Positions 1 through 8,921 of a stretch of DNA of 33,279 nucleotides are shown in pieces. A program made the position numbers and the translations under genes. The DNA is taken from NCBI GenBank assembly GCA_022786965.1, contig JALFXH010000030.1, positions 1 through 33,279 on the forward strand, written 5' to 3'. This stretch comes from Clostridiales bacterium. Lineage in GTDB: Bacteria > Bacillota > Clostridia > Oscillospirales > Oscillospiraceae. The notes under the pieces were generated by a model. That model was given only the letters and a program-made list of their open reading frames with translations, was not told where the DNA came from and ran no database searches. Numbering within the stretch: position 1 is the stretch's first letter; each line of letters begins with the position of its first letter.

Positions 1-1556
1 TGAAAACCGACGGCGGCGAGGAAACTATAAAATGCTGGAAAAAGGATGACACCTATTATATTTTTCTGCCCAGCGGCGCCGATCCGGATCAGGCGAGAAT
101 TGTGACGAATCCGCTGTTTCCCATCCGGATCGACGGGAGAAACGTGGACGGTGAAACGGTATGCGGCGCCTTTCCGATCTTTGAAAAGCTGCCGCTTACC
201 CACCGGAAGAGGGGAAAAATCCAGGAGGAAACCGTAGGCTTTTGTCAATCCGAGAATGTTCCGGCCCTGTACATCGATACCGCCTCCGGCTCCATGGACT
301 ATATCCATGAGGAAAAGGGAAACGCCGAGCCCGGCAAGCTGCGGCTTTATCGGGATGACGGCACACTGGACTGCGACGCCCAGATCAGTGCCATCAACGG
401 CCGGGGAAACAGCACCTGGGGGTTAGATAAGAAGCCCTACAGCTTTGAGCTGGCCCAGAGGGAAGACCTTCTTGCTATGGGTGCGGCAAAAAAATGGATT
501 CTGTTGGCGGATGCCTACGATCATACCCATATGGGAAACAAAATGTGCTATGACCTGGCTGCCAAAGCCGGGTGCGCTTACACACCGGAATGCCGGTGGG
601 TGGATCTGTACCTCAACGGTAACTATGTGGGCCTGTACTTACTTTCCGAGCGCGTGGAGGTAGATGCGCAGCGTGTGGATATCCCGGAAAGCGGCAGCTT
701 TCTGATTTCCAAGGAACGGCCGGACCGGGCTTTCGGCAGAAGCTACGCTTCCTTTTTCTCCCGGCGTGAATATTTCTACCGAATTCATCATGCCGGAATG
801 GAGGAGGAAGGGATCCGCCAGATTTGGCAGTCTGTGGAGGACGCCATATTCGCAGAGGATGGAATCGATCCCCGAACGGGAAAATCCTGGGAGGAACTGA
901 TTGACGTGGATTCCTGGGCGCGGCAGTACCTGATCTGTGACAGCTTCATGGACTGTGACGCGGGCCATTTAAGCAAATTCTTTTACTATGATCCCCGCAG
1001 TGATCTGGTGTTTGCTGGGCCGCTTTGGGATATGGACGCGATTTATTACGGCTTTTACGGATATTCAATCAATCTACTGGCTTCAGGACGCAGATTCGCC
1101 GCGGACTGGGGGAAAGAGACGATGTTCTACCGCCTTTCTCAGAAGGACAGTTTTCGTCAGACGGTAAACCGACTGTATCGGGAAGAATTCAGGCCCCTGC
1201 TTCTGGAACTGGCGGAAACGGGCATGGATCAATATCTGGAACAGATTCATTCGTCCAGCAACCTGAATAATATCCTCTGGGATATCTGTTACACGGAGGA
1301 TATCGTTTTGGACAGAAAGAACTGGCTTCTGGAGCGGATAGCCTTTTTTGACGAATATCTTGGGTCTGAGGATGATTACTGTTTGATCTCCCTGTTGACT
1401 GCGGATCAGGGCCTGTGGCGGAGCTTCGCCGTCCGGCAGGGTGAAATAGCGGAATTCCTGATTTCAGACGGGGTGGCGTGGCAGGACTATGAAACCGGAG
1501 AGCCATTTGACGTTACCGTTCCCGTTACTTACGACTGGGTAATTTGTCAATCTTAG
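1..1556 (+). CDS. CotH-family atypical protein kinase, 5'-truncated by window edge
   Basis: The reading frame is open from base 3 to the TAG at 1554-1556, so the gene begins left of the window. A GTG at 102 is in frame but has no ribosome binding site, and the codons before it (reading YYIFLPSGADPDQAR) look like normal protein. The CotH signatures are visible: RGNSTWGLDKKPYSFEL from about base 402, LSERVEVD near 640, and GPLWDMD at 1017-1037, which corresponds to the family's metal/catalytic aspartate region. CotH proteins are atypical kinases; Bacillus CotH phosphorylates spore coat proteins, and many clostridial members are surface or secreted proteins of unknown target. Any signal peptide would lie outside the window. 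The next gene starts 20 bases downstream, so it is probably the first or an early gene of a CotH-VTC-DUF4956 operon. Family assignment is firm; substrate is unknown. Confidence 0.88.
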   Translation, partial: KTDGGEETIKCWKKDDTYYIFLPSGADPDQARIVTNPLFPIRIDGRNVDGETVCGAFPIFEKLPLTHRKRGKIQEETVGFCQSENVPALYIDTASGSMDYIHEEKGNAEPGKLRLYRDDGTLDCDAQISAINGRGNSTWGLDKKPYSFELAQREDLLAMGAAKKWILLADAYDHTHMGNKMCYDLAAKAGCAYTPECRWVDLYLNGNYVGLYLLSERVEVDAQRVDIPESGSFLISKERPDRAFGRSYASFFSRREYFYRIHHAGMEEEGIRQIWQSVEDAIFAEDGIDPRTGKSWEELIDVDSWARQYLICDSFMDCDAGHLSKFFYYDPRSDLVFAGPLWDMDAIYYGFYGYSINLLASGRRFAADWGKETMFYRLSQKDSFRQTVNRLYREEFRPLLLELAETGMDQYLEQIHSSSNLNNILWDICYTEDIVLDRKNWLLERIAFFDEYLGSEDDYCLISLLTADQGLWRSFAVRQGEIAEFLISDGVAWQDYETGEPFDVTVPVTYDWVICQS

Positions 1557-1575
1557 AATAAGGAGGAATGACGCA

Positions 1576-2304
1576 ATGCCGCAAATTTTGACGCCCCCGG
1601 GGGTGTCGGTGAAAACCGCCGCCGGGCCGGGGTTTCGCCATGAACTGAAATACCTGATTACCGCCGCTCAGGTGGAGATGCTGAAAAGCAGGCTCACCGG
1701 AATCCTTACCCCGGATTCCCACGCGGTTGGCGGCAGCTACCGGATTCGCAGCCTGTATTTTGACGACTACGACGACCGGTGCTTCTACGAAAACGAGAAC
1801 GGAGTGGACCCCCGGGAGAAATTCCGAATTCGTATCTATAACGGGAGTACGGACCGGATTACTCTGGAATGCAAGCGCAAGGAGCGGGGGAAAACCCTGA
1901 AGACCGCCTGCCCCCTGACGCTGGAACAGACAAAACAGCTGATGCAGGGGATTCCCCTGGGAGACATTGCCCGCCAGCCGCCTCTGCTGCAAAAGCTGAC
2001 GGCCCGGATGCTCACCGCCCGGATGCGGCCGGTGGTCATCGTGGAGTACGACCGGGTACCCTATGTCTACCGGCTGGGCAATGTCCGGATTACCCTGGAT
2101 ACCAACATCTCTTCCAGCTCGGAGATTTCGCGGTTTCTGGAACCGGAAATCCCCCGGCGGCCGGTGATGCCCCTGGGTCAGCAGCTGCTGGAAGTGAAAT
2201 ACGATGAATTCCTTCCGGATCATATCTACCGCAGCCTGTCCCTGAATAATCTGAGCCAAACCGCGTTTTCTAAATATTACCTCTGCAGAAAATACACAAG
2301 ATAA
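1576..2304 (+). CDS. VTC-domain protein (polyphosphate polymerase-like)
   Basis: A 242-residue protein made almost entirely of a VTC catalytic domain, the tunnel-shaped fold that polymerises ATP gamma-phosphate into polyphosphate in yeast Vtc4. Recognisable elements are FRHELKYLI near residue 18, YRIRSLYFDDYDD followed by EKFRIRIYN, the basic/acidic strand ITLECKRKERGKT, RPVVIVEYDRVPYV, RITLDTNI and the late LLEVKYDEFLPDHI. These alternating K/R and E residues match the substrate and metal tunnel of the family. It lacks the SPX and membrane domains of the yeast protein; the next gene may supply the membrane part. The start ATG has a strong AAGGAGG about 9 bases upstream, and the gene sits between CotH and DUF4956. 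Polymerase activity is inferred from the family and has not been shown for this bacterial subgroup. Confidence 0.88.
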   Translation: MPQILTPPGVSVKTAAGPGFRHELKYLITAAQVEMLKSRLTGILTPDSHAVGGSYRIRSLYFDDYDDRCFYENENGVDPREKFRIRIYNGSTDRITLECKRKERGKTLKTACPLTLEQTKQLMQGIPLGDIARQPPLLQKLTARMLTARMRPVVIVEYDRVPYVYRLGNVRITLDTNISSSSEISRFLEPEIPRRPVMPLGQQLLEVKYDEFLPDHIYRSLSLNNLSQTAFSKYYLCRKYTR

Positions 2305-2314
2305 GGAGAAAGTT

Positions 2315-2989
2315 ATGAGTTTTAAGGACATTTTTAAGAAATCATTTCTGGAGGGTTTCGCCACCGCGGAGCTGACCGGGCGGGTGATCCTGGCCGCCCT
2401 GGGCATTGCCGCTGTGCTGGCGCTGTACATCTTCTTCGTCTACCGGATCATGACCCGCAAGACCTTCTATTCCAGAAATTTCGGCATCGCCCTGGTGGGC
2501 GTGGCCCTGATCACTGCCGCCCTGATCCTCACCATGCAGTCCAGCGTGGTGATCTCTCTGGGCATGGTGGGCGCCCTGTCCATCGTCCGGTTCCGTACCG
2601 CCATCAAGGACCCGCTGGACCTGATGTTCCTGTTCTGGTCCATCAGCGTGGGCATCATCTGCGGCGCGGGACTGGCCCAGATCGCGGTGATCCTGTCCGT
2701 GGGTCTGACGGTGGGTATCCTGCTGCTGGAGAAGCTGCCCGTGGCCAAAGCCCCCATGATTCTGGTGGTGAACGCCGACGGCCTGGACGCGGAGGAGCGG
2801 ATCTGCGCCGCGGTGGCAAGGTTTGCCAAGCACTACAGCGTCAAGTCCAGAAACGTCACCGCCGGTGCGGTGGATCTGGTGCTGGAGCTGCGGACCGCCC
2901 AGGGCGCGGAGCTGGTGAAGGCTGTGAACGATCTGGAAGGTATCCGGTCTGTCAGCCTCATGTCCCACGACGGCGAGGTTTCTTTCTAA
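2315..2989 (+). CDS. DUF4956 integral membrane protein
   Basis: A 224-residue protein. A short amphipathic N-terminus is followed by a membrane helix at about residues 20-45, a hydrophobic block at 56-95, the conserved segment GMVGALSIVRFRTAIKDP, and further helices at about 103-142. The last 80 residues form a soluble cytoplasmic domain with an ACT-like alternation of strands and helices (ILVVNADG ... SVSLMSHDGEVSF). The GALSIVRFRTAIKDP motif is diagnostic of DUF4956, a family of unknown biochemical role that often occurs beside VTC and CotH genes. The start has AAGGAGA 6 bases upstream, and only 10 bases separate it from the VTC gene, so the two are co-transcribed. A plausible inferred role is a membrane anchor or channel partner for the VTC enzyme. 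Confidence 0.85.
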   Translation: MSFKDIFKKSFLEGFATAELTGRVILAALGIAAVLALYIFFVYRIMTRKTFYSRNFGIALVGVALITAALILTMQSSVVISLGMVGALSIVRFRTAIKDPLDLMFLFWSISVGIICGAGLAQIAVILSVGLTVGILLLEKLPVAKAPMILVVNADGLDAEERICAAVARFAKHYSVKSRNVTAGAVDLVLELRTAQGAELVKAVNDLEGIRSVSLMSHDGEVSF

Positions 2990-2995
2990 TATTAG

Positions 2996-3022
2996 GGCAG
3001 CACCGCGTTACGCGGCGCTGCC
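2996..3022 (+). terminator. Hairpin after the CotH-VTC-DUF4956 genes
   Basis: GGCAGC and GCTGCC flank an inner CCGCG/CGCGG stem with a TTA loop, 7 bases after the DUF4956 stop. The following sequence is only moderately T-rich, so termination efficiency is uncertain. Confidence 0.5.
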
Positions 3023-3114
3023 TTAGGCTTTACACATTTCAACTGCATTGTTGTCAATCGCTGGGATATAGAAAAAATCCTATCCTGTCCATAATTTTTT
3101 AACAGAATTGGATA

Positions 3115-3143
3115 TTGATTTTCTTTTATCGATAGTGTAAGAT
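3115..3143 (+). promoter_or_regulatory. Probable sigmaA promoter of pckA
   Basis: TTGATT (3115-3120), a 17-base spacer, then TAAGAT (3138-3143). This implies a leader of roughly 90 bases before the pckA start at 3243. The surrounding 3080-3160 region is AT-rich compared with its neighbours. Confidence 0.5.
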
Positions 3144-3242
3144 AGAATCGCAAACTTTGGGAGACCATGTTGAAAAAACGGGAATCCCCGGAAGTTCAGC
3201 AACGCGTGTCCCTTATATATTATAATGAAAGAGGTTATTGCA

Positions 3243-4841
<1,599 letters not shown>

Positions 4842-4855
4842 TCCCTGTAATGAAC

Positions 4856-4889
4856 AAAAATGTCCTCAGCTTCGGCTGAGGACATTTTT
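4856..4889 (+). terminator. Intrinsic terminator of pckA
   Basis: TGTCCTCAGC - TTCG - GCTGAGGACA followed by TTTTT and preceded by AAAAA: a perfect 10-bp stem with a stable UUCG tetraloop, 14 bases after the stop. The flanking A and T runs could let it work in both directions. Confidence 0.93.
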
Positions 4890-4910
4890 GTATGGAGAGT
4901 GGAGTGGGGA

Positions 4911-5039
4911 GTGGTGGTATCGCCTTCGGCGATGATTAAGCAGCGAGTCGCCGCAGCCAATGCGTTACGAACGCTGGCGGTCATCCCACATCCTTTGGGC
5001 CCCTCGACCGGAAGTGCTTAGGAAGATAAAGGAGAATAT
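4911..5039 (+). repeat. Composite intergenic repeat, unit 1 (reference copy)
   Basis: Modules in order: a small ATCGCC-TTC-GGCGAT hairpin (4919-4933); a second hairpin GCAGCGAGTCGCCGC (4940-4954); a body containing CAATGCGTTACGAACGCTGG; the core CATCCTTTGGGCCCCTCGAC; and a tail AAGTGCTTAGGAAGATAAAG ending at 5039. The same modules recur at 5363-5506, 11471-11673, 13760-14080, 23198-23272 and 23550-23750. The piece 4988-5039 is identical over 52 bases to the reverse complement of 23550-23601. No coding potential is evident. Confidence 0.85.
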
Positions 5040-5045
5040 ATCTGC

Positions 5046-5080
5046 ATAGGGGGCAGCGTCCTCGACGCCCCGTTTCCCGG
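5046..5080. repeat. TAGGGGGC / GACGCCCC hairpin repeat
   Basis: TAGGGGGCAGCGTCCTCGACGCCCC forms a stem (GCGTC/GACGC plus GGG/CCC with a small bulge). A near-identical module lies at 13857-13884, again directly beside a composite repeat unit, so the two families travel together. (Motif given as its two halves: TAGGGGGCAGCGTC and CTCGACGCCCC.). Confidence 0.6.
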
Positions 5081-5172
5081 TTTACCACCGAGCTGCAAGG
5101 AATCGCTGCATACCATCGGGACGTCCGGAGGCCGTCCCCTACGGCGGCTAAAGGGGAATTTAGCGGAACAAA

Positions 5173-5320
5173 GCCTTCCCCTTTGGGGAAGGTGCCCCAG
5201 TGCGCACACTGGGGCGGAAGAGGGCGGTAAAGCATAAATCCTACTTCAACGTTTCGGCGAAATGGTAGGAACCTCTTCCGACCTCGCTAACGCTCGGCCA
5301 CCTTCCCCAAAGGGGAAGGC
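5173..5320. repeat. Inverted repeat element with CCTTCCCC/GGGGAAGG arms
   Basis: A perfect 22-bp inverted repeat has arms 5173-5194 and 5299-5320. Each arm is itself nearly palindromic (CCTTCCCCTTTGGGGAAGG). Inner arms GGAAGAGG (5216-5223) and CCTCTTCC (5272-5279) also pair. A further hairpin CCCCAGTG-CGCA-CACTGGGG lies at 5195-5214. The whole 148 bases could fold as one long structure. No open frame and no flanking target-site duplication were recognised; it resembles a miniature or REP-like element. Confidence 0.75.
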
Positions 5321-5362
5321 ATTACTCAGTTAAAGGACAACTTATCTCACTACTGAGTTCTG

Positions 5363-5506
5363 CCGGTCGAGCAGGACCAATGGTGTAACGACCACCGCCA
5401 GCGTTCGTAACACATTGTCAGCGGCCACTGGCCGCCGGTCGAGGGGCCCAAAGGATGCAGGATGATTACCAGAGTCCGTAACGCATTGGCGGGCCGCCCT
5501 GCGGCC
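5363..5506 (-). repeat. Composite intergenic repeat, two tandem units
   Basis: Two minus-strand units. One (5363-5435) carries the variant core, read on minus as CACCATTGGTCCTGCTCGAC, and the hairpin GCGGCCACTGGCCGC (5421-5435). The other (5434-5506) carries the standard CCTTTGGGCCCCTCGAC core and the hairpin GGCCGC-CCT-GCGGCC (5492-5506). The last hairpin directly abuts the hydrogenase stop codon at 5507, so it would form the 3' end region of that transcript; no separate terminator is visible. With unit 1 at 4911 it faces the opposite way across the 5173-5320 element. Confidence 0.8.
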
Positions 5507-7012
5507 TTAATCCAGGTGCTCGCCGGTGTGGCGGTAGGGGGATTCCAGGGGGGAGGCGGAAGCGGCTTCCTTGCTGTATTTTTCCACGAATTTTGCCGCC
5601 TTGTCGATGGGCAGAATGGTGCCCGCGCCGGCTACGCAGCCGCCGGGACAGGCCATGCCCTCCAGAAGATACCCCTTATATTTTCCCGCCTTGGCCATGG
5701 TCATCAGCTTTCGGCAGTCCCGCAGACCTTCGGCCCGGGCGGTCTTTACCTCCATGTCGGGATGCTCCTGCTTCACCAGGTCGGCAACGGCCTGAGCCAC
5801 GCCGCCAGCCACCGCAAAGCCACGGCCCGCGCCGGTGCCCTCGTTGAGGCCCTCGCTTTCGGGGATGGAGGCAAAGTCAATCTCCTTGGCCTCGAACATT
5901 CCCATTAGCTCCTCGAAGGTCAGCACAAAGTCCACGTCGGAGCGGATGGTCTCCTGGATGGCTTCCAGCTTCTTGGCAGCGCAGGGGCCCACGAAGACCA
6001 CCTTGCAGCCGGGGTTCTCCTTCTTCATCAGCCGGGCGGTGAAGACCATGGGGGTCAGAGTCATGGAAATTTTGTTCATTTCTCCGGGGAACAGCTTCTC
6101 AATCATGGAGTGCCAGGCGGGGCAGCAGGAGGTAGCCATGTAGTCCTGCTGGGCGGGCACCTTTTCCAGGAAGTCCTTGGCTTCCTCGATGGTGCACATA
6201 TCCGCGCCGATGGCCACCTCCACAACGCTGTCAAAGCCCAGCATTTTCATGGCGGTGACCAGCTTGCCGGGGGAGACCATGCCGCTGAACTGACCGATGA
6301 AGGCGGGAGCTACGATGGCGATGACCTTGTCGCCCTTCAGGATGGACTGAATGACCTGGAAAATCTGGCCCTTGTCCACGATGGCGCCGAAGGGACAGGC
6401 CACCAGACACTGGCCGCAGGCCACGCACTTGTCCTGATTGATAACGGCTCTGCCGTGCTCGTCGGCGCCGATGGCATCCATGCCGCAGGAGGCCTGACAG
6501 GGCCGCTCCAGATGGATGATGGCGTGGTAGGGGCAGGCCTTGGCGCACTTGCCGCACTTGATGCACTTATCCTTGTCGATGAAGCTGCGGCCGTTGACGA
6601 AGGAGATGGCTCCCTTGGGGCACACCTGCTGGCAGGAAGCGGCCAGACAGTTCTGGCAGCCAACGGTGACCTTGTACTGGTTCTCGGGGCAGGCGTGGCA
6701 GGCGTAGGGGATGATATTCACGAGAGGTGGCTCGTAATACTGCTCGGCCACCGCGGCGGCGTCCATACCCTCGGTCATCAGGCTCCGGGTCTGAATGGGG
6801 CGAATGCCAAGGCCCATGGCCAGCCGCACCCGCTCACCGGCGATGGCACGCTCCAGGAAGATGGACTCCCGGTGCAGGGGCTGGTCGCCGGGGACGATCC
6901 TGTAGGGCAGATCCTCCGCGTTTGTATAGTCGCCGCCGGCATAGGCCATGCGGGCCACCTCGGTAAAGACGTTTTTCCGGATGTCCGTGATGAGAGACGG
7001 GATTCCTCGCAT
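5507..7012 (-). CDS. Monomeric [FeFe] hydrogenase, group B-like
   Basis: A 501-residue iron-sulfur protein expected to reduce protons or oxidise H2 with ferredoxin. The N-terminus (MRGIPSLITDIRKNVFTEVA) matches group B hydrogenases. Ferredoxin-like clusters follow: CHAC at 105-108, C-x2-C-x4-C-x3-CP near 119-132, CIKCGKCAKACP near 150-161 and CVACGQCLVACP near 196-207. The H-cluster loops are all present: TSCCPAW at 294-300, PCAAKK at 343-348 and EGMACPGGC at 451-459. All cysteines expected to hold the 4Fe cluster and bridge to the 2Fe subsite are retained. The start has GGAGGA 9 bases upstream. No hydE/F/G maturases or NADH-coupling subunits are in the window. The group assignment (B rather than A) rests on loop wording and domain layout. 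Confidence 0.9.
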   Translation of the reverse strand: MRGIPSLITDIRKNVFTEVARMAYAGGDYTNAEDLPYRIVPGDQPLHRESIFLERAIAGERVRLAMGLGIRPIQTRSLMTEGMDAAAVAEQYYEPPLVNIIPYACHACPENQYKVTVGCQNCLAASCQQVCPKGAISFVNGRSFIDKDKCIKCGKCAKACPYHAIIHLERPCQASCGMDAIGADEHGRAVINQDKCVACGQCLVACPFGAIVDKGQIFQVIQSILKGDKVIAIVAPAFIGQFSGMVSPGKLVTAMKMLGFDSVVEVAIGADMCTIEEAKDFLEKVPAQQDYMATSCCPAWHSMIEKLFPGEMNKISMTLTPMVFTARLMKKENPGCKVVFVGPCAAKKLEAIQETIRSDVDFVLTFEELMGMFEAKEIDFASIPESEGLNEGTGAGRGFAVAGGVAQAVADLVKQEHPDMEVKTARAEGLRDCRKLMTMAKAGKYKGYLLEGMACPGGCVAGAGTILPIDKAAKFVEKYSKEAASASPLESPYRHTGEHLD

Positions 7013-7054
7013 TTGTTACATTCCTCCATATATGATTTATCTTATTACAATAAC

Positions 7055-7063
7055 AGTATACCA
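7055..7063 (-). promoter_or_regulatory. Probable extended -10 promoter of the hydrogenase gene
   Basis: On the minus strand TGG-TATACT (extended -10; hexamer 7055-7060) lies about 43 bases before the start codon. No good -35 hexamer is seen at the expected distance, which is tolerable for an extended -10 promoter. Confidence 0.45.
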
Positions 7064-7165
7064 TAACTTTTCCCTCTTTTCCAGAGAAAAAACAAATGCT
7101 GCAAAGATTTGGGTGTTTTATCAAAAACCCGGATAAACTTATCTGATTCTGTATCCAAAATGACG

Positions 7166-7207
7166 CAAAACAACAGGGCGGCCCGATTTCAGGCCGCCCT
7201 GTTTTGT
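7166..7207 (-). terminator. Terminator of the MATE gene
   Basis: AACAGGGCGGCC and GGCCGCCCTGTT pair around an 8-base loop, just after the MATE stop at 7214. On the minus strand the stem is followed by GTTTTG. A/T runs on both sides may insulate the hydrogenase promoter too. Confidence 0.85.
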
Positions 7208-7213
7208 CCGTAT

Positions 7214-8611
7214 TCACGCTTTTGACCGGCTCAGATGGAAGATCTGAGCTTTTTCAAATTTGTAGCCCCGCTTCTTCATGCAGGCATAGTAGGCCGGGAA
7301 CAGGAACAGGTCCGCCATGACCCAGGCCGCCGGGCTGGCGAAGCACACGGCGGGGAAGCCCAGCCATGGCACCAGACACAGACCGAACACGCCCCGGGCA
7401 ACCATTTCAAAGACCCCCGCGAACACCGCGAACTCGGAGAAGCCCAGTCCCTGAATGGTGAAGCGCAGCAGGTTCACAAACAGCAGAGGCACAAAGAACA
7501 CCAGATTTGTCAGCAGGAACTGGCGGCTCAGGGTGCCGATTGCGGCAACCGCCGCCGCGTCCTTGGTATCCAGGAACATCAGGCAAAGCTGGCTGCCCCA
7601 GAAATACATGGCCAGGAAAATCCCCGCGGCGTAGGCAACGCCCAGTACCGTGCAGGCCCGAACCCCCTGGTGGACCCGCTCCGGCTTTCCCGCGCCCAGG
7701 TTTTGCCCGGCGTAGGTGGCGGCGGTGGTGCCAATGGCGTCATAGGGGCAGGCGCAGAGCATATACACCTTGCTGCCCGCCGTTACCGCGGCCATGGCGT
7801 TGGCCCCCAGACCGTTGACGGCGGTTTGCAGCAGGATGCTGCCGATGGCGGTAATGGAATACTGCAGACCCATGGGAAGTCCCATATTCAGCAGATGCCG
7901 GGCATAAACCCACCGGAATTGCAGATCCTCCCGGTCCAGGTGCAGCAGCGGGAACCGTTTGATGATGAATCCCAGACACATTAGGCCCGAAATCAGCTGG
8001 CTTAAGAGCGTTGCCCAGCCTGCCCCGGCGACGCCCATGCGGAAGAGCACAATAAACAGCACATCCAGCGCCACGTTCAAAAGGCTTGACAGAATCAGAA
8101 ACACCAGCGGGGTTTTGGAATCCCCCAGAGAGCGGATGACGCCGGACAGCAGATTATAGAGCATGGTGGCGGGAATTCCCAGAAAAATCACCCAGATGTA
8201 ATTGTAGGCGTGGGAGAAGGTCTCCTCCGGGGTGTCCATCCAGCGCAGAATCTGGCCGCAAAGGGTGGTGGTCAGCAGGGTGACCAGAAGGGCGATGGCG
8301 ATGCCCAGCCAGATCATGTTGCCCACGAACCGCCGCAGACCCTCAAAATCCTTCTGCCCAAACTTCTGAGCCACAGGGATGGCGAAGCCGGCGCAGACGC
8401 CGTTGCACAGGCCCAGCACCATAAAGTTGATGGAGCCGGTGGAACCAACGCCTGCCAGGGCGTCTACCCCCAGAAATTTACCGACGACCACGGTATCTAC
8501 CATGCTGTAGAACTGCTGGAACAGCAGGCCAAACAGCAACGGCAGCATAAACGAAAGGATCAGCTTCATGGGCGAGCCAACGGTGAGATCCTTTACGGTA
8601 CTTTTTGCCAT
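7214..8611 (-). CDS. MATE family efflux transporter
   Basis: A 465-residue, 12-helix inner-membrane antiporter. The start MAKSTVKDLTVGSPMKLILSFMLPLL, the first-helix motif QQFYSMVDTVVVGKFLG, and the mid-protein NLLSGVIRSLGDSKTPL are hallmarks of the MATE/DinF-MepA branch, which exports cationic drugs or metabolites using a Na+ or H+ gradient. The two-fold pseudo-repeat is visible: GVIRSLGDSKTP in the first half matches RFTIQGLGFSEFA in the second. AGGAGG lies 7 bases before the ATG, and a near-consensus promoter lies 47 bases upstream. It is transcribed alone, between its own promoter and terminator. The substrate cannot be deduced; no adjacent regulator is present. Confidence 0.92.
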   Translation of the reverse strand: MAKSTVKDLTVGSPMKLILSFMLPLLFGLLFQQFYSMVDTVVVGKFLGVDALAGVGSTGSINFMVLGLCNGVCAGFAIPVAQKFGQKDFEGLRRFVGNMIWLGIAIALLVTLLTTTLCGQILRWMDTPEETFSHAYNYIWVIFLGIPATMLYNLLSGVIRSLGDSKTPLVFLILSSLLNVALDVLFIVLFRMGVAGAGWATLLSQLISGLMCLGFIIKRFPLLHLDREDLQFRWVYARHLLNMGLPMGLQYSITAIGSILLQTAVNGLGANAMAAVTAGSKVYMLCACPYDAIGTTAATYAGQNLGAGKPERVHQGVRACTVLGVAYAAGIFLAMYFWGSQLCLMFLDTKDAAAVAAIGTLSRQFLLTNLVFFVPLLFVNLLRFTIQGLGFSEFAVFAGVFEMVARGVFGLCLVPWLGFPAVCFASPAAWVMADLFLFPAYYACMKKRGYKFEKAQIFHLSRSKA

Positions 8612-8657
8612 AGGTTACCTCCTGATGAGAAAGAGATGAATCGTTATTTTTCACAAA

Positions 8658-8686
8658 ATTTTATCACCAGGTTTGTGCAATGTCAA
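8658..8686 (-). promoter_or_regulatory. sigmaA promoter of the MATE gene
   Basis: On the minus strand TTGACA (8681-8686), a 17-base spacer, TAAAAT (8658-8663): a full consensus -35 and five of six matches at -10. Transcription would start about 40 bases before the ATG. Confidence 0.85.
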
Positions 8687-8756
8687 TAGGATTTTTCGAT
8701 ATTTTTCTGCTTATACAGGGGATAGAATTCTCCCTATGGCAAAGAAAATTCACACC

Positions 8757-8862
8757 GTAGGGCGGGGGCTTGCCCCCGCCACGCAGAACTCTGTACGTTT
8801 CCACACAGGGCTCCAGCGTAATCGTAGCGCATACAGTCGGCGGGGGCAAGCCCCCGCCCTAC
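8757..8862. repeat. Palindromic GC-rich repeat pair (perfect 24-bp inverted arms)
   Basis: Arms 8757-8780 and 8839-8862 are exact reverse complements over 24 bases. Each arm contains its own hairpin (GGCGGGGGCTTGCCCCCGCC). The pair fills most of the 310-bp gap between the divergent MATE and carboxypeptidase genes. The same arms recur at 23326-23399. The 58-base centre shows no gene or site. Confidence 0.85.
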
Positions 8863-8921
8863 CTTGGCATATTTGTCCCCACCGGAGCGTAGAATCGAGT
8901 AGGATACAAGGAGGGATTTCT

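Noticed and set aside
3221..3226. Perfect TATAAT just before pckA
   Set aside because: No -35 hexamer at 16-18 bases, and it would start transcription inside or at the start codon; TTGATT/TAAGAT at 3115-3143 fits better.
8757..8862. CRISPR array or tRNA-like structure in the GC-rich repeats
   Set aside because: Only inverted pairs with no regular direct repeats and spacers; no cas genes; no cloverleaf or CCA end.
8864..8896. TTGGCA ... TAGAAT as promoter of the carboxypeptidase gene
   Set aside because: The spacer is 20 bases, outside the usual 16-18 range.
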